NCBI GenBank assembly: GCA_024867545.1
Contig: JANFNE010000019.1
Location: 992,001-1,056,000 of the forward strand
Reading direction: 5' to 3'
Length of the DNA stretch: 64,000 bases
Source of the DNA: Phytopythium helicoides
Lineage: Eukaryota > Oomycota > Peronosporomycetes > Pythiales > Pythiaceae
Shown piece by piece: positions 21,331-32,967 of the stretch. The notes beneath the pieces were generated by a model. That model worked only from the letters and a program-made list of their open reading frames with translations. It was not told the DNA's origin and did no database searches. A program made the position numbers and the translations under genes. Position 1 is the stretch's first letter. Every line of letters starts with the position of its first letter.

Positions 21331-22394
21331 AGGTTTCCGCACGACGGGCACGCGGGCGAGCTCGCTTCGTCGGCGGCCAGTCGGCTATGAGCGGACGGAG
21401 GCTCCTGTTTTGTGTGTAGTTTTGGCTTGGTAGGTAGGCGTGGTTGGTCGCATTCGCAGCGCGCAATCGTAGCGCGCGCGCACCATTCGAACGAGCAGCT
21501 GAACAAGTTGTCACCATTTTGGATCAGTCTGTGGGTACTAATGAGAGCGTCGATGGGGTTCGACTGTGCTTTGAGGCGCTAGAGAGGCTCGGAGATTCAT
21601 CGAGTGGGCGTGATTGCTAGTGCTGAGCACTTCGGTGGGGCAATTGCGTCAGCTCGTCCACTTCAATAACACTCGTTCCAGGATCAGGTTTACAGTACGG
21701 AGTGAACCCATCTCAGTCCCAAGTGCAAGTTGAGCTCAATCAACTATTGACACTTGGTCGACTGGCAAATGAAGGCTTGCAGGGGTGTATCAGCTCATAC
21801 TTGATTAAGCTCATGAGTCGCAGTTGCGTCGTGAAGGCTTGGGCACCGACGAAGGCGCCTGCACGAATTGAAGTGCCAGCGTAATTCTAGCAGCAACACC
21901 AGACCGATTCGCTCACAGAGACCTAACTGATACCCTATCTCGAGTAGACGTCGATCGACTCGACAAAAGTGATCAAGGACTACTGTAGCCGAACTCTTCA
22001 CGAAGGAGGCAAACCTTTAGCACGACCTGTGGTGCAAGAGTTGGAACGATGTTTCGGAGATGTTTGCACGCTCGAGATGCTAGCGGTCTGACTGAAAGGA
22101 TTATACCGCAAGGTCGGTGCATGAGTCCACTAATAGCAGACTTGGCTGAGGTGAAAGGAGCTTTCGGGATGGTAGCGGAGATCTGACAGAGCTCATGTGA
22201 GCGCTGGAGCACGTTGGGGCGGCAATCACTGTCCGATCCTAAATACTACAGTTCCATTGGCTATATTGTATAGCAAATCACTTCCTGATTGGTTAAAACA
22301 ATAAACTCTAATGGGAGGACGTATACCTCTCGCGTATGCAGTACTCCTCTATTGATACGCTTGGCTTGGCTTCCACCCATCCGAAGCGACCATC
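21331..22394. other. gene-free gap across the palindrome's right edge
   Basis: To about 21990 this is arm sequence matching 5194-5851. The remaining 400 bases are unique and lead into PRMT5; no clear core promoter element was found there. Confidence 0.5.
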
Positions 22395-24744
22395 ATGAGC
22401 GGCGACCGCGTGTTCGTGGGGCTCGAGGCGGCGTTCGCGCACGACCTGCCCGCGTTCATGGACAAGGTACGTCTCTCGGTCTTCTGTGGAGTCCACTGCC
22501 GCTTCTCCGGGCCCAAACGGCCTCCTGACGCCCGAGAAACGCGCAGGTGTTCGAGGACAAGATGAACGGCGTCATGGCGCCGCTCTTCCACCCCAGGTGC
22601 AGCCCACGACGCTGCCAGGACGCTACGCTTGAAGGCCACTGACTAGAGCACTCTCGAACAGGTTCAAGCGCGACGACGCGCAGATCTCGGACGCTCGTGA
22701 CGGCCCAGGCACCCGTACGGACTTGATGGAGCGCTTGATCGCAGGTTTCCAGAGTTGCTGACAGGCTATGGACCGATTTGCAGGCTCCGACCTTGTCATG
22801 GACTCGCGTGGCTGGACGTCGGCTGTGGTGGGGAACGTGTCGCGATGGATCGACTTGGACGCGCCGAGCTTTGGCGCGCGCTTGGCGGCGGAGAAGGCTT
22901 TCAAGCAGGAGATCGCGTGGGCTACGCACCTGTCTGTCAGCGCTGTGGTGCTCCCGCCCGTGCGGTCGCATCAGGAGTGCGCCAACTACGCGCGCGTGCT
23001 CAACCAGGCGGCGACGCAGGCGCAGTATCTGCAGTTCTGGCTGCGTGTGCCGCTGACGTACCGCCAAGGACCGCAGCTTGACGAAGACGACATGATGGAG
23101 ACGGACAGAACCATCTCGGTATCAGGCGCGCTCCACGACAACGAAGAGGAGGAACTGGATCCGTGGATGGTGCGCTACTTGGGATCAAGTCTGTGCGTTG
23201 GTGACATGCTGATAGGTATTTGTGCATCGCTTGTTAGGCGTGGGATGCACTGCGCTCGCAGTGTGAGTACAACCCAAAGATCCACGTCGCGCTCGAGATC
23301 ACGGCAGATCTGGCTAGTCAAGATCAGCTTGAGCGATGGCTTGGCGAGCCTGTTCGGGTACGCTCCCGCGTTTGCGATGCACCAGACATTGATAGGACTG
23401 ACCCGATATCGTAGGCTGTCATTCTCCCAACCAGCATCTTCCTCACGAATCGCAAGGGATACCCAACACTCTCGCAGCGGCACCAAAAGCTGATGCTTCA
23501 GCTTTTCCGGTATAACATCCAGTACTATCTGAGCGGCCGCGCGCGCCACCGTGGTCGCTTTTTGCCATATGTGCAATACATGCATTACTTGTACGGCAAG
23601 CGGGAAGCTGTGTCGGCTTTCGAGACACCATACCTCGACTACCTGCAGGCTCCACTTCAGCCTCTCATGGACAATCTCGAGTCTCAGACGTACGAGACAT
23701 TCGAGCAAGACGCGTTCAAGTATGACCAGTACGAACGAGCAATCACCCAAGCACTGCAGCAAACCCCGGAGGACAAGGTGTCGGTTGTGATGGTCGTGGG
23801 AGCTGGTCGAGGACCGATTGTTCGTTGTGCGTTACGAGCTGCCACGCTAGCAAACCGCAAGACACGCACTTTTGCCGTCGAAAAGAATCCGAACGCCGTT
23901 ATCACACTTCGCAACCTGAAGATCTCTGAAAAGTGGGATGACGTGACGATCATCGCGTCGGACATGCGGCATTGGAAGACAACGGAAAAGGTGCGGTCGC
24001 GGAGCGAAGTGAAGATTCAAAGAACGCAATCTAACGATTGTCAAACAGGCAGACATCATGGTGAGCGAGCTCTTGGGGTCCTTTGGCGACAACGAGTTGT
24101 CTCCAGAATGCCTTGACGGCGCTCAAGCATTCCTCAGCGGTATGAAGTTCAAATCTTGCTGAGCAGCAGCGCATGCTCTTCTTGTAATCTCACTTGTCAT
24201 GACTTTTACAGAGACCGGAATCAGCATCCCTAGCGAGTACACGTCCTTCGTAGCTCCCATCATGTCGTCCAAGCTGTGGAATGAGGTCAAGGCGTTCGAT
24301 GCGCTGAAGAGCTTCGAGACTCCGTACGTCGTGCGGTTCCACAACGTATACTCTATTGCGGATGCGCAGCGCTGCTTCAAGTTTGTGCATCCCAAATTCA
24401 ACCAGCGCATCGACAACCGGCGGTTTGAGGAGATGGAGTTCCGCGCCAAAGAGAGCGCCGTCGTGCACGGACTCGCAGGATACTTTGAGGCTGTGCTCTT
24501 TGGCGATGTGACGCTCAGCATCAACCCTTCAACTCACTCAGAGGGCATGTTCAGCTGGTTCCCCATCTATTTCCCCCTGCGGACACCCGTGAGCGTGGAG
24601 CGAGGTGAGAGGCTTCATGTGAGATTCTGGCGCCTGGACACGAGCAATAAGGTGTGGTACGAGTGGTCGCTCGCCACGGATGACGGCAAGCACCAGTCGC
24701 CAGTGCACAACCCAAATGGGCGATCCTATTGGATCGGACTGTGA
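22395..24744 (+). CDS. PRMT5: protein arginine methyltransferase 5, 8 exons
   Basis: A type II methyltransferase that makes symmetric dimethylarginine on histones and splicing proteins, in cytoplasm and nucleus. Exons from splice sites and frame: 22395-22466, 22547-22596, 22662-22714, 22784-23169, 23238-23357, 23415-23990, 24049-24139, 24212-24744. They sum to 1881 bases, 626 residues, close to the usual 630-640, and every junction keeps frame. Introns are 57-80 bp. Visible: N-terminal TIM-barrel region with TRSDL (formed across intron 3) and [15 protein letters not shown]-binding VVGAGRGP, and the PRMT5-specific double-E loop [19 protein letters not shown] split from its context by two short introns, then the C-terminal beta barrel. 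All key residues are present. Single copy in the window and unrelated to its neighbours. Confidence 0.94.
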
Positions 24745-25069
24745 ACCACACATTTTGAGTGGAGTGTTGCTGAGCAGCATCAAGACAAAAAGATATCACT
24801 CAGGATCGAGCTGTTACTCCATTGCAGTTCAAATAAACATAGCACAGTGTTTGCCGCATTGAGCAGAAACGAAGTCACTGCCCTGTTGAGTTCATATTGC
24901 TAGCACTCGCCTTCGGCTCGCGGGTATGGCCGTGGTAAACCCGGCATCCTACGATAAAAGACGATGACTGGGAATGGAACCCAGTGAAAATGCAACAATG
25001 CCTGAGTATACAGTGCTATCTGCGGGCAACGCTGAGCGCACCTGCAGACACTTTGTGGCCCCTGATGTG
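24745..25069. other. short gap, no gene
   Basis: 3' flank of PRMT5 running into the end of the Fanzor remnant. No feature recognised. Confidence 0.5.
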
Positions 25070-25641
25070 TTAAGTTGGCGCTCGACAGAAAACGGTAGGT
25101 CTTGGTTGACCATGGAGCATGTAGAAGAGAAGCAGCAGCATGTTCTTCAAGGCGTTGACGTCGCGGTTCACAGTAGTACCAAAACAGCCATTGGATCGAC
25201 AATGGAGCACACTATAAACCTTGCACGTCCGCCATTCCTTGTCCGTGCTGTTCTTGACCTTGCAGAGGCGGAGACTGTACTGGTATTCTAGCCGCCGGTG
25301 GCAACCTTGCTGGTGCGAAACTCATCAATTGGTTGTACACGACAGTAGTTCCTCAATGTGTGCTCCAGTCTTTTGACCGGCCCCGCGGGGCACTTCTTGA
25401 TGAGTCCAGAGTAATCGGTATTGCTCCAATCTCCAAATCCAACCACCGTTCGCCTGCCTGCTTGCTGGGTCAGTCTCCGGCAGAGTTCATGTAGCTTCTT
25501 CTGCGCAAAGATGTACCGTCCAAAACGCAGGTTGCGGAATCCCTTCGCCCGTGAAAATCCTAGCAGGTTTTCCATACGTGGAATAACGTATCGTGTGTAC
25601 GTTTCCAGCAACTCGAGCGACGCGGTCTTCTTCGACGGCAT
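25070..25641 (-). pseudogene. Fanzor (eukaryotic TnpB-like RNA-guided nuclease) C-terminal remnant
   Basis: The longest open stretch (25288-25641) has a helical part ending in AQKKLHELCRRL, then RTVVGFGDWSN, AGPVKRLEHTL and IDEFRTSKV, the order seen near the RuvC core of Fanzor/TnpB proteins. In the next frame, after one missing base near 25300-25305, follow paired cysteines (CKV...C, LHCRSNGC) and TVNRDVNALKNML, the zinc finger and the RDVNA motif that bears the last RuvC aspartate. The N-terminal part is absent: the homology stops at 25641 where sequence shared with the G3 upstream region starts. No guide-RNA gene or terminal repeats were recognised. Assignment is from memory of the family, moderately firm; it is not functional. 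Confidence 0.7.
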
Positions 25642-25760
25642 CTGACTTATATTACATCACGTACAGTACACTCCAGGAAGTTGTCAATTTTAGTTCTCGA
25701 CCGATCTCGACGCGTGTGGAGGACGACGTGCGCGGGCGCATTTAGGCTTCTGGGCCTCCG

Positions 25761-27084
25761 ATGAGTGCCTCGCTCCCCGGTCTCGCGGTCGGCATTTCGG
25801 ATTCGGAGCTGAACGAACTTTTCGAGTTGGTGCGTTCGGGGGACAATGAAACCTCTCAGCGCAGCCGAGACAATATAAGCCTCGAATTAGTAGACTCCTC
25901 CATCCAAGACGGTGAAGACGAGCCCAAGACGGTGCCGCAGTCGAACACAGAAGAGCAGAAGAAAGAGATGGCGAGACAGAGGGATCGGCGCAAGTATCTT
26001 CGCAGGAAGGTATGTCTGCACAGCGATACGCTGCTTCACATTATCTTCATCCAGAGCTCACCCAACGTTGTGTTGGTGGTTTCTTGTCTTCGTAGGGAAA
26101 GATGAGCGATCTCCAACGACAGGTAGAGACCCTGGAACATCAATTGCAGCAGTTATCCGCACGCTCCTCACCCGAGATCAATGAAGACGCCATTGAAGTA
26201 GACATCAAGTCACGAGGAGACCACGAGCAACTCAAAATGCTGCTCTTCAAGCTCGAACTTGTGAAGTCGCGATTACGTAGCGAGAACACGGAGCTGCGAC
26301 GACAGTTTCGCGAAGCCTCCCAGCGCGCGGTGTTTCTCTCGGATATTTTGAAGGCCGAGCACAAGCTGTACTACGCACACTCGTCGTACTTTCGCTTGCT
26401 GAAGCCGCTTTCGCTCCAAACATGCTCCAATATCAACAGCGTCGCGCTCCAGAAGATCTACGCGTTCGAAACACAAATATCCACAGCAAGACCAACCGGA
26501 TCTGTCGCGGGGTGGCAAAGTCGTCGATTTGTTGACCGCGGTTTATTCAAGTTTGCTCTGGACAAGACATTTCACCACACAAGTTTGGAATTCGCAGCAG
26601 CTCGAACATGGTCGCATATGGTAGACCCAACGAGTGTCGAGACAGTCTATTCTGCAGCCATGAACATGCGTGCGCGACTCGTTCAGAAGGTTGATAACGA
26701 CAACTACGTCTTTCTGAAAGAGATGGCATCAACAGACCCGGGTGACAACGGAGCTCTCGTGAAATCCGCACTACTCGTCTCTCGGTTCAAAACCACCGCC
26801 GGATATCGAATGATACAGCAAACCTCACCAAACAACAGATCGAGATGCAGGAAAGGTCCACAGGTGAACCCGTGGACCTCCATCAGGAGTTGTGGATCCA
26901 GAACGAGCAACTCGTATGGGTGGAGCTGGATGAGGTTGGGAACGATGCGTTCTCATGCAGATTTCACGGAATTGTACCAACGATCGGCGTGAGCTCCTAC
27001 TTCTGGATGTCGGAGATCATGCTGATCAGCATACGCAGCGAGATGAGACTACTTGGAACGCGCTTCTCAGTTCGGTCGAGCTGA
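25761..27084 (+). CDS. bZIP-START-like protein G1, frame broken near 26820
   Basis: Exons 25761-26009 and 26096-27084; intron of 86 bp (AAG|GTATGT to TTCGTAG). The N-terminus MSASLPGLAVGISDSELNEL is acidic, followed by a basic region (RQRDRRKYLRRK), zipper (DLQRQVETLEHQL), second helix SENTELRRQFREASQRA and a START-like domain. One A is missing at about 26819-26826 compared with its close paralogue at 30181-31505, so the last 85 residues are out of frame; they continue intact as MQERSTGEPVDL to the stop at 27084. Either a recent pseudogene or a consensus error. Tyr replaces the usual bZIP Arg; Ala stands at the usual Asn. Confidence 0.78.
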
Positions 27085-27189
27085 TATTTAATGGACGGAC
27101 GTGTCAATCGAACGCAATATTGATCCTTTGATCAATTCTGTTATCTTCGAAGTGCAATAGCTACTAACACATGCCGACACGACATCGTT

Positions 27190-28450
27190 TCAATCCGACA
27201 CCACGGAGAAGCGATGGCCAAGCACCTCGACCTCTGTTCGAAGAGTCACCATCACAATCTCGGCCATCCAAAAGTACAAGTGCGCGCCGATCGTTGGCAT
27301 CATACCACAGAATTTCGTCTGATGGACGCCAAAACCCGTATCTCTCTGTTCCATCCACACGAGCTGGTCGCTCGACAACCACATCTCTCGAGTCAGCTCC
27401 ACTGGGTCCCCGCTCGTATTGTCCACCATCTCAATCTGCCATCGGTCCAGGTTCTGCAAGTAAATGCGGTAACTAGATCCCACTCGATGTCTCGAAATGA
27501 GAATCGCAGACTTGACGGGTGCTCCCTTGTCAGCTGGATCCACAGATCGCATTTCTTCCAGGAAGACGTAATTGTCGTCATCAAACTTCTGTACGAGTCG
27601 AATCTGCATATCCATCGCGGGAGGAAACGTGCGCCGAAGCTGATCGGGATCGGTCATCAGAGTCCATAAACGATGCCACACAGCCTCCGCATTCATGACC
27701 TTGTACGTCTTCTCGAGCGCGAATTTGAATAAACCGCCGTCGATAAACCGAGTTCCGCGCCAACCAGCCACAGCCCCGACCTTGTACGCTTCCGGAATCG
27801 TTGTATCAAACGTGTTGATACGGTGGATGGCACTTCTGTGAATCGCTCGATGCGCGTCATGCGACAGAGGGGTCAGTAGACGAAAATGTGACTCGTGTAC
27901 GTGGTAGAGCTTTTGCTCAGCTCTCAGCAAATCGTAGAGCAGAGCAGCGCGTTGCGAGGCCTCTCGGAATTGTCGTCGCAGCTGAGTGTTCTCGCTCCGA
28001 AGTTGGGACTTGGTGTTCTTCACCTCGATCAGTTGTGTTTTGAGATCTTTGGCTGTTCTTGAAGGTCCATTGCCTTCCGTGCTGTGAATCGTCGAGCGAT
28101 GAGAAGACAATTCCTCCAACTGGCGCTCGAGCGTCGCGACTTGGCGCTGAAGGTCAGTGAGTCTTCCCTGTCATGTGATCATGTCAAATCGTCAAACCAC
28201 ACAAGTGAGTACGTTCTCTCTCTAGATGCCTACTAGATTAGTGGCGTGATGGCATTATGCCCACCTTTTTGCGGTAGTATTTGCGCCGCTCTCTCTCGCG
28301 CGCTCGTTGTCGCTTTTGCTCTGCTGTCGTGAGTTGTAGCTCTTCGCTACTTGGCGATGTTTTGATGGTGTCGGCAATGTTCGAGTCGCCTTCTCCGAGC
28401 AGCTCCGCGAACGCGAGCAGTTCGTTTTCGGTCAATCCGGACGCCTCCAT
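27190..28450 (-). CDS. bZIP-START-like protein G2
   Basis: Two exons, 28265-28450 and 27190-28167, phase-0 intron of 97 bp; 387 residues. This is a good type example of the family: an acidic N-terminal segment (ENELLAFAELLGEGD), a basic region at residues 46-62 (RARERERRKYYRKK), a leucine zipper (L-x6-L-x6-L, LTDLQRQVATLERQLEEL), a second predicted coiled coil with the hallmark RSENTQLRRQFREASQRA at about 119-136, and a globular part from about 195 to the end (GWRGTRFIDGGLFKFALEK ... MPTIGAHLYFWMAEIV) that resembles START/SRPBCC ligand-binding folds. Probable role: DNA-associated or dimerising regulator in the nucleus; no ligand or target can be named. Convergent with G1. Confidence 0.85.
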
Positions 28451-30180
28451 GTCTTGTGCGAGACTGGATTACAGTAGAAGTAAAGCAGCAATGACCACCA
28501 TCAAGGCTCGGTGATGAGCATGTGAGCTCGAATTGATAGGCGATAGCATATGCTGGAGCGAAGAGGTTTCGAATCGGAGAGCGACTAGTGCAATAGACCG
28601 AGAGCACGCATGAACGCGCAGTGGGGATCACCGGAATAGTAGAAAGTCCTACAACACCAAGTCACCACCACGCTCAGACCCGGAGCATTACAATTGAAAA
28701 CCATTGAGCTATGTTTGTCTCTCGGCTAGAAACCTGCACCACTGTAGACATCAAAAGATTCCCCGAAACTTGACGAACAGCAAAAGCTATCGTCGCTCTC
28801 CACCGAGAGTGCGAATCTCGATCTTGAACGAGCATCTCGCACGGCCGGTGATGGATGAGTGCTGTACAGGCACGTCATCTTTTCAATCACATTACACGGA
28901 GTCAGGAAAGCCAACAGTTATTGTGACTTTGCACTCAAGGAGGTCGGAGTTTAGGCATTCGAAGAGAGATTTTCTCGAGAGCAGCAATGAGTAGAACCTA
29001 CGAGCTCGCTCATTGCCTCACTCACCGAAAATAACGACGACATCAACTCGTTCGACTCGGTATTCGACCGCACGTATATATCAAAGAGATGGATCTTGCA
29101 GCAAACACTTCACATGTATCAGAAAACTACAAGCCTTCTGTGAATGGGCGAACAAGAGGATTTCGCCATCAAAATAATAGACGAACTCTTTAGGTCCACG
29201 TTGACGGCTACAGATGCATGGCTCCTAAGCTTATTGAAGATGCAACCTGCTGTTATTACTTATTGGTATTGACCATGTGCACTTCAATGTGCCTCCGCCA
29301 GTGGTCTCAAAGCCAGCACTCGTGACTGCTGTGGTGCTACTCTTCGTTGTGACGCTACTCAGGATGCACAAGCAATCAGGCGCGCCACTGCTCAGAACAT
29401 CTTTTCAAGTCCGCGGCGTCGGTGATCGGCCACGAAGGTGCGTGGCGTGCAACGAGCAAGTCGAGGTAGCCATGCAAGTGGCTACGCGACGCGAACGCGT
29501 GCGGCAGCGGACGAGGGAGTACTGGACGCAGGTCGTTCACGGCGTGCTCCTGAACAGCTGGAACGACTTTGTCAAGTACGCTGACAGAATTGCGGGGACG
29601 TTGCCATCAACGAGATCATTCACGTGCTGCGCATCCGGATCAAGTGAGCGCTCGACCAATGTTCACCGGCTAGCACAAGAGCCCCGAGACCAGAATCCCT
29701 GAGCCTCAGTTGATCCTGAGCATCAGTTGATCCGACGGCTCGCACGATGCAAGCATTTGCGTCGACATGAGAATACTGTCAGGCGCTTGACGCTCACGAA
29801 GCCCAAGCCACAAGGCAGAGATCCATTGCGGTCGAGGTCATCACCGTGCTACTTCAAGCCAAGAGCGTGTTCCGGCGCTTGCAAGCGACCAAACACGCAG
29901 CTCAACGCGTTTCAACCAAATCGGGTGGCGACTCTCCGGAGCCTTGTTGACCGCCGTTCCTCTCACGACGTAAAACGAGGAAGCCGGCAATGCTAGGAGC
30001 TACACGCCAGGTGCAGCATCGACGTTGGATGGAGGAAGCTCCTTCACGGAGCTTTGTGCTCACATTATGGTATAATATTACATCACTCCATGAAGTACAG
30101 TAGTCATTTTTGGTTCTCAACCTATCTCGACACGTGCGGAGGACGACGTGTACGGGCGCATTCAGGCTTCGGGGGCTCCG
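28451..30180. other. intergenic, possible gene fragment near 29277-29640
   Basis: Between G2 and G3. A stretch translating to RRCVACNEQVEVAMQVATRR and WTQVVHGVLLNSWNDFVK on the plus strand (about 29440-29580) looks protein-like but matches nothing I recognise and loses frame soon after. The last 110 bases before G3 are homologous to the 5' flank of G1. Confidence 0.4.
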
Positions 30181-31505
30181 ATGAGCGCCACGCTGCCCGG
30201 TCTCGCGGTCGGTATTTCGGATTCGGAGCTGAACGAGCTTTTCGAGTTGGTGCGTTCGGGGGCCGATCCAGTCCCGCAGGCTAATCAAGACAATGGGCGG
30301 CTCGAATTTGGCGACTTTCCCACGAGAAGCGAGGAAGACAAGCCCAAGGTGGCGCCGCAGCCGAGCAGAGAAGAGGAGAAGAAAGAAAAGACGAGGCAGA
30401 GGGATCGGCGCAAGTATCTTCGCAGAAAGGTGTGTTTGCTCAGCGATACGCTGCTTCGTATTAGCGCTGTCCAGTGCTCACGCAGAGCTTTGGTGGTTTC
30501 TTGCCGTCATAGGAGAAGCTGAGCGATCTCCACCGACAGGTGGCGACGCTGGAACGTCAGCTGAAGCTGCTATCTGTATGTTCCTCATCTGAGGTCAATG
30601 GAGGAGATATTGAAGCGGACACCAAGTCAGGAGGAGGCCAAGAAGAGCTCAAAGCACAGCTGATCAAGCTCGAACACTTGAAGTCGCGATTGCGCAGTGA
30701 GAACACGGAACTACGCCGACAGTTTCGCGAGGCATCCCAGCGTGCAGTGCTTCTCATGGACATTTTGAAGATGGATCTCAGGCTTTACTGCGCGCATGCG
30801 TCCTACTTTCGACTGCTGTCACCACTTACTCCTCCAATATGCTCCACTATCAACAGTATCGCGCTCCAGAAGATCCATACATTAAAACAACAGATATCCG
30901 CAGCAAGAGTAACCGGATCTGTCGCGGGATGGCAAGGCCGTCGATTTGTTGACCGCGGCTTATTCAAGTTCGCTCTAGACAAGACAATTCGCAGCACAAG
31001 TTTGGAATCGGCAGCAGCCCGAACATGGTCGCACTTGGTAGACCCAATGAGTCTCGAGACAGTCTACTCCGCAGAAATGAATTTGCGTGCGCGACTCGTT
31101 CAGAAGGTTGATAACGACAATTACGTCTTTCTGGAAGAGATGGCATCAACAGACCCGCACGACAACGGAGCTCTCGTGAAAACTGCACTACTTATATCTC
31201 GGTTCAAAACCAGCACCGGATATCGAATGATACTCCAAAACCTCGACAAGCAACAAATTGTGATGCAAGAAAGATCCACAGGTGAACCCGTGGACCTCCA
31301 TCAGGACCTGTGGATCCAGAACGAGCAACTCGTATGGGTGGAGCTGGACGATATTGGGAGTGAAGCCTTTTCAACCAAGTTTTACGGGGTTTTGCCAACG
31401 ATCGGCGTGAGCTCCTACTTCTGGATGTCGGAGATCATGCTGGTCAGTTTACGCAGCGAGATGAAAGTGCTTGGAACGCGCTTTTCAGTTCGGTCTACAG
31501 AGTGA
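30181..31505 (+). CDS. bZIP-START-like protein G3
   Basis: Exons 30181-30429 and 30513-31505 (83-bp intron, AAG|GTGTGT to CATAG); 413 residues. The closest relative of G1: both begin MSA-LPGLAVGISDSELNEL, have equal-length first exons (249 bases) and share 5' flanks, so they arose by segmental duplication around G2. Here the frame is intact to the end (VLGTRFSVRS). Basic region RQRDRRKYLRRK with Tyr at the usual Arg and Thr at the usual Asn; zipper LSDLHRQVATLERQL. Confidence 0.86.
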
Positions 31506-31633
31506 AGGTTCAACGGACGGACGTGTCAATCGAACGCATCGCTGTTTATTTGAACAACTTTCTTATCTTCAAGTTCGATAGGTCCCTTGTGTCATTTCCT
31601 TGATTATAATCTAGATCAACATCCTATAACGTC

Positions 31634-32967
31634 CTACGACGGTGGAACGCAAAAGCGGGGGCCAAATCCAAGGATCTCGGCGCGCAAACACACCAGGACC
31701 ACTTCAGACATCCAGAAGTATGCGCTTGCACCAATCGTGGGAAGCATTCCACGAAACTTATCGGAGATCGTCTCATCATCGACCACTTCGAGGTCTATCC
31801 ATGAGAGCTTCTTGCTCGAGATCCACAATTCACCGTCGATATCCACTGGTTTGCCTGTAGATCTGTCCTCCATCGCGATTTGCTGTCGGTCAAGGTAAAT
31901 GACATGGATCCGATAGCCCGTGGCGGTTTTCAACCGAGAAAACAGCACTGCGGTTTTCACAAGCGCGCCGCTGTCACCAGGATCTGTCGATCTCATCTCC
32001 TCCAAGAACACGTAGTTGTCTTCATCGATCTTCTGAACCAGTCTCACAAGCATGCCCATCTCAGCCGAATGCATTTTCTCGAGCTTCCTCGGGTCAACTA
32101 AGTTGGACCACAAATCGGAAATTACTTTGTGTGGGTTGACGTGGTGAAACATCTTGTCCAGAGCAAACTTGAACAGATTGTCACTCACAAACCGCTTTCC
32201 CCTCCATCCACCCAAGGTTCCGATCGCTGAAATGCTGGGTAATTCTGCTTCGAAAGCATACATTTTCTTGAGCGCTTGCCGATTCAACTCCCAGCACGTT
32301 TGTAGAGAGAGTGGCTTCAACAAGTGGAAATAGGATGAGTGAGCAGAGTACAATATGTGTTCGGCCTTCAAGAGATCCATAATTAGTACTGTTCTCTGCG
32401 TTGCCACGCGAAACTGTTGTCGCAAATGCGCATTTTCACTTCGGAGGTGTGCCTGGGCTTGCTTCACCCGAGTCAATTGAGTTAGGAGCGCATTGAATCT
32501 ACTCGGACCGCCATCGATTCCGGCTTCCTCACAAGGAGGGCCAGGGGGAATACTTGGACTATCAGTCAGCCGTAGCTGATTCAGCTGCTGCTCGAGAGAT
32601 GTGACTTGACGCTGCAGATCGCGAAATACTTCCTGTCATCATGTGCCCGACCCATGTAACGCTGATGAGTATTTAGTCCCAAGTACATGATCACAGTGTT
32701 GATTTGTACCTTTCTGCGGTAGTATTTGCGTCGTCCCCTCTCTCGAGCGCTTTGTCGCTTTTTCTCTTCTCTTGTAAGTGGAGATGGCTCAGGTTGTTGG
32801 GAGTCCGTATTGCTGGCTTCAAGTAACGAGGCGTCAAAGTCAAACGTGTCGTCGCGCATCGCTCCAGCATCACTACGCTCGTATAAGTCGTCGACGAAGG
32901 CGAACTCGAGTAACTCGCTCCAATCGAGTGCGGAGGAGACATGATCGGTGAGTCTGTTGGCTCTCAT
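31634..32967 (-). CDS. bZIP-START-like protein G4
   Basis: Exons 32710-32967 and 31634-32632, intron of 77 bp; 418 residues from the ATG at 32967. An in-frame ATG at 33051 would add 28 residues; the shorter start is preferred because related proteins begin directly before the acidic segment (here WSELLEFAFVDDL). Basic region SARERGRRKYYRRK, zipper FRDLQRQVTSLEQQLNQL, second helix SENAHLRQQFRVATQR, START-like part with GWRGKRFVSDNLFKFALDK and LPTIGASAYFWMSEVV. Convergent with G3, 129 bases apart. Confidence 0.83.

Larger units (their letters stand above)
15513..21990. repeat. right arm of the ~6.48-kb inverted repeat
   Basis: Reverse complement of 5194-11671, carrying transporter copy D and the second glycerol kinase, both on the plus strand. 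Coding parts are nearly identical to the left arm; the non-coding interior (17.8-19.5 kb) shows scattered substitutions and short indels. The match fades after GACAAAAGTGATCAAGGACTACTG at about 21990. Confidence 0.88.

Noticed and set aside
22597..22783. Reading PRMT5 straight through its first introns
   Set aside because: Stops occur in the intervening sequence, whereas removing GT-AG introns gives continuous PRMT5-like protein (TRSDL across the junction).
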